A DNA stretch of 7,747 bases, from assembly GCA_031273985.1 (NCBI GenBank), contig JAISQV010000199.1, positions 1 to 7,747 on the forward strand, written 5' to 3'. Position numbers and translations under genes: made by a program. Within the stretch, counting starts at the first letter, position 1; every line of letters begins with the position of its first letter. The DNA is from Spirochaetaceae bacterium. GTDB lineage: Bacteria > Spirochaetota > Spirochaetia > Treponematales > Breznakiellaceae. The notes under the pieces were generated by a model, which worked only from the letters and a program-made list of their open reading frames with translations, was not told the DNA's origin and did not search any database. This document shows positions 1-5,757 of the stretch, piece by piece.

Positions 1-42
1 GTCATGTTAAACTTAGAATTCCTGGGCCGTGCGAAGCGCCGC

Positions 43-71
43 TTGACAAAAACACCGCTGTCCTGTATCTT
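43..71 (+). promoter_or_regulatory. sigma70-type promoter for the lipoprotein cluster
   Basis: A perfect -35 box TTGACA (43-48) is separated by exactly 17 bp from TATCTT (66-71), which keeps the T1, A2 and T6 positions of the -10 consensus. Transcription would start near 78-80, giving a leader of about 220 nt before the first gene at 298. An 11-bp DNA dyad, AAGCG-C-CGCTT (34-44), overlaps the first two bases of the -35 box and could be an operator, although it may be chance. No other promoter of comparable quality was noticed before gene 2, so this may drive gene 1 and, by read-through, the genes beyond. Confidence 0.6.
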
Positions 72-78
72 TAGCTTC

Positions 79-297
79 GATAATGTTCCATGAAGGAACA
101 GCCAAAGCCCACGAAGGGGGGCGGATTCCCCGCCCAAACACTGTAAGTAAATTCACCCTGTTTCCATGAAGGAAAGGAACGACCCGCAGGGGAAATTCCG
201 CCCGGAGATGAACTCCCTCTTAATCCTGTGAAGTATCCGTGTAAGGGATACCCGGCGGGCCCTGAGTCCGCCCATCAATTGTTAGAGGAGTTTAGAG
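79..297 (+). promoter_or_regulatory. structured 5' leader of the first lipoprotein gene
   Basis: This stretch has no credible gene. It can form several short hairpins: TGTTCC/GGAACA (84-89 with 95-100), GGGCGG/CCGCCC (119-124 with 130-135), TTTCC/GGAAA (161-165 with 171-175) and GTATCC/GGATAC (233-238 with 246-251). The first and third carry the identical loop ATGAA within a repeated 13-mer (86-98 and 162-174). Bases 119-131 are also nearly complementary to 189-203, so two of the folds could be mutually exclusive. The Shine-Dalgarno GAGGAG (285-290) lies 7 nt before the ATG. I recognise no known riboswitch class. Confidence 0.4.
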
Positions 298-1626
298 ATG
301 AAAAAAAGCCTTTTAACTGCCGCCGGCATCACGGCTGCCTTCGCCCTTTCCCTGGCCCTTTTTGCGGGCTGCCCCACTGACGGGGGGGGGGGGGACGTTG
401 ACCCTCCGGTATTGAACGCGGGAAACGTGGTCAGTACCCTTTACTGGGCTACGGTGAGCTTTACTTCCAATAAGGCGGGAACATGGTACTACGTGGCATT
501 GCCCGTTTCTGATTCGGCGCCGGATGCCGGGGTAATCAAAGCCCAGACCGCCGAAATAAAGGGTACGGGAAGCGCGGCGGCGGGAACCAATACCTTTACG
601 GTTACCGATCTGACGAGTGAAGCTGGCACCTACACGGCCTATATCGTGGCGGAAGACGCCGAAGGTAACAGTTCCGGGGTTCTGGCCGTGCCCGGCATAA
701 GAGCCGGATCCATGAACCTCCTCCCGGCTGCCCTATTCTCGGGAGCGGTCATTAATGCCATAGCCTATGGTAACGGGATATATGTTGCCGGAGCTGCCAA
801 CGGCTCAATGGCATGGTCCGAGGATGCGGCGGAGTGGACGGAGATATCAGCCGGAACCGGGGCTGGTGAGAGTCAATTCTCCAGCAGTGTTCTTACCGTA
901 ATCTATGCCAACAATATATTTGTGGCTGGCGGCATAAATGGGCAAACAGCATGGTCCGCCGATGGAAAGAACTGGACAGCAGGTACCGGCCTCCCCGGTG
1001 ACGCTTGGATTTCTACCATCGTCTGGGACGGGACTAGATTTGTTGCCGCTGCCGCCACCCGAAAGATATGCACTTCAACAGACGGGAAAACCTGGTCCGT
1101 CCAAGACCCCGATCTCTCCATAACCACAATTGCTGGAATAGCTTACGGCAATGGCCGCTATGTCGTTGTTGGGACTAATTCTGACGCTACCAATGGGAGG
1201 CAGTTAGCATGGTCCGATAATTTAACAACTTGGACAGGAAAAACCCATGCGGAAATACAGGGGATGCTGGGCGCATACGTGCAGGCTTTTAATGCCGTAA
1301 CCTTTGCCAGGGGGATTTTCGTCGCCGTTGGGCAAGCGGGAAAAATAGCATGGTCCGATAACGGAGAAACGTGGAATACGACAACGGGCTCACCTTTTGG
1401 CAGTAGTTATAGTTCGCAGCCAATCAATGCCGTAACCTATGCAAACGGGGCGTTTGTCGCTGCCGGGGGCAGCGGTACGATGGGCTGGTCCCCGGACGGA
1501 AACACATGGAATACCATAGAGGCGCATGACAAAGTATTCGGCACAAGTATAATCCGGGGCCTAACCTGGGGCGGCGGAAAATTTGTCGCTGTGGGAGCTA
1601 ACGGAAAGATAGCCTATTCCGAGTAA
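298..1626 (+). CDS. lipoprotein with FN3-like domain and seven-repeat beta-propeller
   Basis: The 442-residue protein starts with a lipoprotein signal peptide (MKKSLL..., hydrophobic to residue 24) and a lipobox ending LFAGC, so Cys25 should be lipidated and the protein anchored to a membrane, plausibly at the cell surface. Residues 36-135 look like a fibronectin-III-like beta sandwich. From about 152 to 442 there are seven repeats of 35-50 residues with the pattern I-x-A-[IV]-x-Y-x-N-G-x-[FY]-V-A-x-G...AWS-x-D-G-x-x-W, similar to BNR/sialidase-type propeller blades. The last repeat stops at AYSE and lacks the D-G-x-x-W end, so blade closure may need the residues before repeat 1. The start is fixed by GAGGAG at 285-290. 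Residues 29-32 are encoded by a 13-G tract, which suggests phase variation. The ligand is unknown; sialidase catalytic residues are not evident. Confidence 0.85.
   Translation: MKKSLLTAAGITAAFALSLALFAGCPTDGGGGDVDPPVLNAGNVVSTLYWATVSFTSNKAGTWYYVALPVSDSAPDAGVIKAQTAEIKGTGSAAAGTNTFTVTDLTSEAGTYTAYIVAEDAEGNSSGVLAVPGIRAGSMNLLPAALFSGAVINAIAYGNGIYVAGAANGSMAWSEDAAEWTEISAGTGAGESQFSSSVLTVIYANNIFVAGGINGQTAWSADGKNWTAGTGLPGDAWISTIVWDGTRFVAAAATRKICTSTDGKTWSVQDPDLSITTIAGIAYGNGRYVVVGTNSDATNGRQLAWSDNLTTWTGKTHAEIQGMLGAYVQAFNAVTFARGIFVAVGQAGKIAWSDNGETWNTTTGSPFGSSYSSQPINAVTYANGAFVAAGGSGTMGWSPDGNTWNTIEAHDKVFGTSIIRGLTWGGGKFVAVGANGKIAYSE
382..394 (+). repeat. poly-G(13) tract inside the lipoprotein gene (putative contingency locus)
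   Basis: Thirteen consecutive G occur within codons 29-33, just after the lipidated Cys25. At this length the gene is open. With one G fewer, the new frame stops at TGA 413-415; with one G more, it stops at TGA 399-401. Either slip would therefore leave only a peptide of about 35-40 residues. Poly-G tracts of this kind control phase-variable outer-membrane genes in Treponema pallidum and Campylobacter. Confidence 0.8.
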
Positions 1627-1632
1627 CCCGGC

Positions 1633-1663
1633 AGCCGCCGGCCTTTCCTGCCGGCGGCTTTTT
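1633..1663 (+). terminator. Rho-independent terminator after the propeller lipoprotein gene
   Basis: A perfect 10-bp GC-rich stem (AGCCGCCGGC at 1633-1642 with GCCGGCGGCT at 1650-1659) has a 7-nt loop and is followed by a run of five T (1659-1663). It starts 7 nt after the stop codon of the first gene. The T run is directly followed by GGAG (1664-1667), the Shine-Dalgarno of the next gene. It should end most transcripts here, so the downstream operon must be fed by read-through or by an unseen promoter inside the first gene. Confidence 0.9.
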
Positions 1664-1672
1664 GGAGATGCC

Positions 1673-2692
1673 ATGAAAAACTATGTCTTGTACACCGCCT
1701 TCACCCTCTTCCTGGCCTTCGCCGGGTGTAACCCGGAGCTAAATACCGGCCCGGCGGATAACCCCGCCCCCCCGGTCCTCAGCGAAGGCCGGGCCGACTC
1801 AGCCACCCGTTCCGGCGCCGGGGCGGCCCTCATCTTTACCTCCGATCAGCCGGGGACCTGCTACTACCTGGTGCTGGACGCCGGGGACCCGGCCCCGGAC
1901 GCGGCGGGGGTAAGAGCCCGGGGCGCGGCCAAAAACGCCGTGGCGGGGCCCAACGCCCTTGCCGTTACCGGCCTGACCCCGGAAACCAATTACGCCGCCT
2001 ATATCGTGGTGGAAAACACCGCCGCCCTGCTTTCCCAGGTAATCACCCTCAGCGGTATCAGCCCGGCGGATTTTGCCATAACCGGCTCGGAATGGTACCT
2101 GGGCCGGGACCGCCTGGTCTTTCAGGACGGCACAGCCCTCACCCACGGCAAGCAATATGATTTTACCTATAATGCGGGGAACGGGACGGGCGCTATTACC
2201 GGGGATATATCCCAGACTGCTCACAGTCATGAAGGCATAAATGTGGATAGTGTCATCAACGCGCTGGGACCTTTTACCATAACGGAAGACACCCTCACCT
2301 TGACCTTCCACAACTACCGGAATTCCGGGTTTGAAGTCGCCTTTTCCAAAATCCCGGACCCCGCAGCGGCGGAAAACCTCCTGGTGGGCACGGCCTGGAG
2401 CTGGGGCGGCAACGGGCTGACCCTGGAATTCCTCCCCAACGGCAGGGTGTTACAGTACAGCTTCGGCGGCTATTACCCCCACCCGCATATCTACCCCTAC
2501 ACCTGGGACAGGGCGGCGCAAAAGGGAAGCATAGCCGGGGCGCTGCGGGTTTGCGGTTATTCAACAGCCACAACCCCTTTGGGGCCTTTTAGGATTATGA
2601 CCCTCAAGGGCGACGGCATAACCCGCGTTTACTTTGATAACTACAAAAGCTACGGCCACGATGCGGACTACCACAAGAGGCCGGAAGGCTGA
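1673..2692 (+). CDS. lipoprotein with FN3-like domain and two GTxW/YGH modules
   Basis: The 339-residue protein has a signal peptide with lipobox AFAGC (Cys19). Residues 33-127 match the FN3-like domain of the preceding gene: both begin with a PPVL motif, both have an 'FTS..PGT/AGT.YY' segment and both end in 'YxAYIV.E.' before a GI motif. The rest is two copies of the module shared by this cluster. Copy 1 (about 136-226) begins ITGSEW and ends HNYRNSGF; copy 2 (about 237-330) begins LVGTAW and ends DNYKSYGH. Both contain an LGPF strand. GGAG at 1664-1667 lies 5 nt before the ATG. A run of seven C (1767-1773) sits at the place equivalent to the poly-G of the first gene, but it is too short to call unstable. 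Function is unknown; envelope location is inferred from the lipobox. Confidence 0.8.
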   Translation: MKNYVLYTAFTLFLAFAGCNPELNTGPADNPAPPVLSEGRADSATRSGAGAALIFTSDQPGTCYYLVLDAGDPAPDAAGVRARGAAKNAVAGPNALAVTGLTPETNYAAYIVVENTAALLSQVITLSGISPADFAITGSEWYLGRDRLVFQDGTALTHGKQYDFTYNAGNGTGAITGDISQTAHSHEGINVDSVINALGPFTITEDTLTLTFHNYRNSGFEVAFSKIPDPAAAENLLVGTAWSWGGNGLTLEFLPNGRVLQYSFGGYYPHPHIYPYTWDRAAQKGSIAGALRVCGYSTATTPLGPFRIMTLKGDGITRVYFDNYKSYGHDADYHKRPEG

Positions 2693-2741
2693 CGGCCGGC
2701 GCTTTTATGGGCGCGGTCAAAGCCTTAACAGGAGATTTGCG

Positions 2742-3431
2742 ATGGTGAAAATACGGACAGCCCCCGCCATAACCCTCCTTGCCGTTTTGCTGGGCTTCTG
2801 TATCGCCGGATGCGGCATGGAGGTCATTCCCAGTAACAACCCCCTGGAAGATTACGAGGAAGATGAACAAGAAGATTTTGATTTTGTATCCACGGTAAGC
2901 GAGACGGGCCTTCCCGGAACCCAATGGCTCTGGGGAGCATCGCTCCTGGAGTTTGGCGAAGACACGGTTACGTTCAGGGAAAACCATCAGTATTCCTACA
3001 CGGTTGATCTTGAAAACAGAACCGGTGCCATTGCCACGCTGGGTAGTTTCACCCTGAGCGAAGACTACAAGATCCTTGAAATTCTTGATTACCGGAGTAA
3101 CGGCCTGGGTTATAACGGGGTTTTCAAACTCCGAAAACCCGGAACCACAGCCCCGGTTTCCAGCACTACCCTGGTAGGCACGGAATGGAACCTGGGCTAT
3201 AGCGGTGAAAGTTTTCTCAATGTCCAGTGGATCATCTTTTTTACCGCCACAGAAGCCCTGAACCAGTCCGGCGGCGGCGTCTTCATTGACGACTACACCT
3301 ATAACAGCAAGACAAAAAGAGGCTGGATATATTTTATCAATAATTTCGAAATCCTTGAAAAAGGGGAAAGATTGTACATCCCCAGTTACAAGCAGTACGG
3401 ACACGATATGACCTGTACCAGGGTTCATTAA
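2742..3431 (+). CDS. two-module GTxW/YGH lipoprotein
   Basis: The start at 2742 is chosen because AGGAG (2730-2734) precedes it by 7 nt and because the protein then opens with a proper lipoprotein signal (lipobox CIAGC, Cys24). An in-frame ATG at 2634 lies within the previous gene and would bury the signal. The mature 229-residue precursor has an acidic linker (D37-F48, mostly D and E) and then two modules. Copy 1 (about 57-131) runs from LPGTQW to DYRSNG; copy 2 (about 144-221) runs from LVGTEW to YKQYGHD. The linker may hold the modules away from the membrane. It lies 49 nt after gene 2 and 34 nt before gene 4, with no clear terminator in either gap. Function unknown. Confidence 0.8.
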   Translation: MVKIRTAPAITLLAVLLGFCIAGCGMEVIPSNNPLEDYEEDEQEDFDFVSTVSETGLPGTQWLWGASLLEFGEDTVTFRENHQYSYTVDLENRTGAIATLGSFTLSEDYKILEILDYRSNGLGYNGVFKLRKPGTTAPVSSTTLVGTEWNLGYSGESFLNVQWIIFFTATEALNQSGGGVFIDDYTYNSKTKRGWIYFINNFEILEKGERLYIPSYKQYGHDMTCTRVH

Positions 3432-3432
3432 T

Positions 3433-3459
3433 GACAAAGATTTGGAGACAAAGATTGGA
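3433..3459 (+). repeat. tandem duplication of the ribosome-binding region
   Basis: GACAAAGATTTGGA (3433-3446) is followed at once by GACAAAGATTGGA (3447-3459), a 14/13-bp tandem repeat that differs by one T. Each unit carries a GGAG Shine-Dalgarno (3444-3447 and 3457-3460). Only the second is properly spaced, 5 nt before the ATG at 3466. The duplication looks like strand slippage. It also creates a 12-codon minicistron (3431-3469) linking the flanking genes. Confidence 0.6.
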
Positions 3460-3465
3460 GATGTT

Positions 3466-4227
3466 ATGAAAAAACGCTTCTTGTATTTAACCATCTTTAT
3501 ATTTTCTCTGCTTCTCCCCCTGTCTTGCGAATGGGCCGGCGGCGGGGTAGAGATCACCGGAGGCGAAAACACTGAGTGCCCCCTGGTCAACACGGTATTT
3601 GCCGGGGAGGACTCAGGCGGCGTTTGGATAACGGTAGCCTTCCGGGACAATACGGGCGCCGCCTGTTTCTTCGCCGCCAAAGACGGCAGGGAGCTGCCCG
3701 GCCAACCTTACGATGGCTCTTACGACTGGACCTACAGCTATGACGCCAAAACAAAAGCCGGGATCATCACCAATACCACGGGCGGCAGGGAGGGCTTCGC
3801 CCCCGGCTCCTTCCAGCTTACAAACACGGAAAAAACCCTGACCTTCTCCAATTTTGGCGGCGCGGGGGAACTCTCCCTGCTAAGGGTCCGCGATGCCGAT
3901 GCCGTTGATGAGGCGGTCCCGTTTAGCGATCTTGACGAACTCCAGGCTAATCTTGACGGAACCGTATGGGCCGCCACGGGCTTCAGGACAAAAGACTGGA
4001 CCACCCTGAGCATCGCGGCAGATTCCGATAACGCTGGAACCCTCATCGTATCCCACAGTTTCGATGTTACCAGTTTTCTCAGGGAATATTCAGATTACAG
4101 CTATTCAGAGGGGTCCGGCTCAGGTAACCTTTCGTACATCGGGCCCTTTACGGTAAGCGGTAACACCTTTACCTTCACCAACTTCTACGGCCACGGCGTT
4201 GCCGTACCCTTCAAGAGTATGCGCTGA
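3466..4227 (+). CDS. two-module lipoprotein, divergent GTxW/YGH family
   Basis: ATG 3466 is preferred over an in-frame TTG at 3442 because GGAG (3457-3460) is correctly spaced and the signal peptide then starts MKKRF. The 253-residue protein has a hydrophobic segment ending LLPLSC (Cys21), a relaxed, spirochaete-like lipobox. Two modules follow: copy 1 (about 40-140) from LVNTVF to SNFGGAG, and copy 2 (about 163-249) from LDGTVW to FTNFYGHG. Copy 1 keeps the Y-x-Y-D-A-K-T-K-A-G-I turn but has lost the G and W of the opening motif, so it is the most divergent of the set. The stop overlaps the next ATG by one base (TGATG). Function unknown. Confidence 0.8.
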   Translation: MKKRFLYLTIFIFSLLLPLSCEWAGGGVEITGGENTECPLVNTVFAGEDSGGVWITVAFRDNTGAACFFAAKDGRELPGQPYDGSYDWTYSYDAKTKAGIITNTTGGREGFAPGSFQLTNTEKTLTFSNFGGAGELSLLRVRDADAVDEAVPFSDLDELQANLDGTVWAATGFRTKDWTTLSIAADSDNAGTLIVSHSFDVTSFLREYSDYSYSEGSGSGNLSYIGPFTVSGNTFTFTNFYGHGVAVPFKSMR

Positions 4228-5261
4228 TGCAAAGAACCGGTAAAGTTATTGCCCTTTACACGGCCCTGCTCGTTCTTTCTTGCGGCCTTTCCTGTTCCCC
4301 TGGTTCAGACGGCAGCGGCGTTGTTTTCAGTACTCCGGAAAAGTACCGCGCCATGGTAACCGTCATTCAGCCGGGAAAGACCGGGGTAATTCAGGGGAGC
4401 GGCGATGAAGGCGTTTTTGTCGCCGGGCGTAACGTGGAACTGCAATCGTTTTGCATGGCCGCATACGAAACCACCTGGGAACTATGGAGGGAAGTCTACA
4501 CCTGGGCCCTTGCCAGGGGCTACACTATCGCCAATCCGGGAACGGAAGGCCACGGCGCGGGAGGGACCGGCGGCCTAAGCTGGACGGCGGAAGAAAGAAA
4601 AACCCGCCCCGTTACCAACGTCACCTGGCGGGATGCCGTTGTGTGGTGCAACGCCTACAGCGAAATGGCGGGCCTCGTGCCGGTGTACTACGGCCCCAAT
4701 GGCCCCCTCCGAGAATCCCGGAACAATACCTCCTCCGCCCCCTCCGATGTGGAAAGCCCCGCCGACACGGTGCGTATGGAACTTCGTAACAACGGTTTCC
4801 GGCTCCCCCTGGAAGCGGAGTGGGAATGTGCCGCCCGGGGAGGCGTCCCCGCCGCTCCCGCCTGGGCTTACTCCTTTGCGGGAAGCGATTCCGCCGCCTC
4901 CGTAACCTGGTACGAAAACAATGCAGGCGCGGGAGTATCAGGCTCCTCCGCTTATGGCGCTCACCCTGTGGGCAGCAAAAGCGGCGGGCCTTACGGCGGG
5001 GCCAATAGCCTCGGCCTCTTTGACATGAGCGGCAACGCCGCCGAATGGTGCTGGGACTGGCTTACGCTAAGCGGAGGGACAAATAGCATAAGCCCTGAAA
5101 CGCCCGTAACCGGAGACGGGCCGGGGACCTTCGCCCACCGGGTAATACGGGGCGGCGGCTGGCTTTCCCATGAAGGAGACTGTAAAGTTACCAGCCGCAA
5201 CTATTTCAGGCCCTTTAGTAATTCCCCCGCCATCGGCTTCCGCCTTGCGAGGTCCCTATGA
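4227..5261 (+). CDS. FGE/SUMF1-fold lipoprotein, probably not an active formylglycine oxidase
   Basis: The 344-residue protein has a signal peptide with Cys at residues 19 (LVLSC) and 23 (GLSC) as lipidation candidates. Family motifs appear in order: an 'AAYETTWELW' strand (78-87), RPVTNVTWRDAVVWCNAYS (127-145), FRLPLEAEWECAARGG (191-206), GLFDMSGNAAEW (263-274), RVIRGGGW (305-312) and GFRLAR (337-342). In true FGE the last GGSW/GGSY motif is followed by two redox or copper-binding Cys five residues apart. Here the first is Ser314 and only Cys319 remains, so sulfatase activation is unlikely. An accessory, structural or ligand-binding role is more plausible. It sits inside the GTxW lipoprotein operon with a one-base overlap upstream and a four-base ATGA overlap downstream, so it is probably made in step with them. 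Confidence 0.88.
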   Translation: MQRTGKVIALYTALLVLSCGLSCSPGSDGSGVVFSTPEKYRAMVTVIQPGKTGVIQGSGDEGVFVAGRNVELQSFCMAAYETTWELWREVYTWALARGYTIANPGTEGHGAGGTGGLSWTAEERKTRPVTNVTWRDAVVWCNAYSEMAGLVPVYYGPNGPLRESRNNTSSAPSDVESPADTVRMELRNNGFRLPLEAEWECAARGGVPAAPAWAYSFAGSDSAASVTWYENNAGAGVSGSSAYGAHPVGSKSGGPYGGANSLGLFDMSGNAAEWCWDWLTLSGGTNSISPETPVTGDGPGTFAHRVIRGGGWLSHEGDCKVTSRNYFRPFSNSPAIGFRLARSL

Positions 5262-5656
5262 AAAAGGTCTTTACCGCCGCACTTCCGGCGCTGCTCTCTG
5301 TTTTGCTCTACCTACTCCCGGCCTGCTCCCAGCAAATCGATCCCCGGAGTGATGATCCCTTTACCGGAGGAATCAGTGATACCCTCGTGGGAACATTTTG
5401 GGTCTGGGACAGTACCTGGGGCTACCGGACGCTCAAATTCGAAAGCCGCAACAGGGCCCTGTTCACCGATGACGGCCATACGCCGAGATTGGAAGTAAGA
5501 GTCGCCTACTACTTCGACGAAAAAACCGGTAAAGGCGCCCTCGAAACCTACGGCCTTTTTACACTAGGCGGCGATGGAACAAGACTGGAATTCTCAAACT
5601 GGAAAAACTACGGTCACGGCTCAGAATATTTGTACACAGAACAGGGGGATTCTTGA
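5258..5656 (+). CDS. single-module GTxW/YGH lipoprotein
   Basis: The 132-residue protein starts MKKVF, has a long hydrophobic signal and the lipobox LLPAC (Cys23). After a short linker it holds one module (about 43-126) from LVGTFWVW through YYFDEKTGKGALETYGLFTL to SNWKNYGHG. The YGH ending matches the C-terminal modules of the larger paralogues rather than their N-terminal ones. This is the minimal member of the family. It is coupled to the FGE-like gene by ATGA and its own stop overlaps a TTG start of a stub gene. Function unknown. Confidence 0.8.
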   Translation: MKKVFTAALPALLSVLLYLLPACSQQIDPRSDDPFTGGISDTLVGTFWVWDSTWGYRTLKFESRNRALFTDDGHTPRLEVRVAYYFDEKTGKGALETYGLFTLGGDGTRLEFSNWKNYGHGSEYLYTEQGDS

Positions 5657-5757
5657 AGCCCGCAATTCCCGCCATAATTACCGGCCTTCTGCTTTTCACG
5701 GCAGCTTTACTGTCATGCGCCCCCTCCCCTCCGAAGAACCCCTCGTCATGGAGCTAA
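5653..5757 (+). pseudogene. stub of a further lipoprotein: signal peptide only
   Basis: A TTG start (5653-5655) overlaps the previous stop (TTGA). The reading frame gives 34 residues: MKPAIPAI, a hydrophobic core, the lipobox ALLSC (Cys22), then only 12 residues rich in Pro and Ser before TAA at 5755-5757. A GGGG run at 5645-5648 is a weak Shine-Dalgarno. The stop codon lies inside the left arm of the 15-bp inverted repeat at 5753, so the gene seems to have been cut off by that element. No remainder is visible on the far side. It could instead be a genuine tiny entericidin-size lipoprotein. Confidence 0.55.

Noticed and set aside
86..174. CRISPR-like repeat (13-mer twice)
   Set aside because: Only two copies with a 63-bp gap, and no third unit or cas gene.
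90..231. Two short reading frames starting ATGAAGGAA (90-146, 18 codons; 166-231, 21 codons) as leader peptides
   Set aside because: Neither has a Shine-Dalgarno, and their shared start is explained by the repeated TTCC-ATGAA-GGAA hairpin.
1767..1773. C7 tract in gene 2 as a second phase-variable site
   Set aside because: Seven bases is within chance for this GC-rich sequence, though its position parallels the poly-G of gene 1.
1799..2311. 170-codon - strand open frame
   Set aside because: Shadow of the second lipoprotein gene in GC-rich sequence with no start signal or known motif.
2679..2705. Terminator between genes 2 and 3 (GGCCG/CGGCC stem before CTTTTA)
   Set aside because: Only a 5-bp stem that overlaps the end of the coding region, four spacer bases and four T; too weak to call.
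2634..2741. N-terminal extension of the third lipoprotein gene
   Set aside because: It overlaps the previous gene, and the resulting 36 residues would bury the lipoprotein signal; ATG 2742 has a good Shine-Dalgarno.
2604..3680. Long antisense open frame of 358 codons
   Set aside because: It runs across three lipoprotein genes with clear signals and modules on the other strand; no recognisable domain and low-complexity composition.
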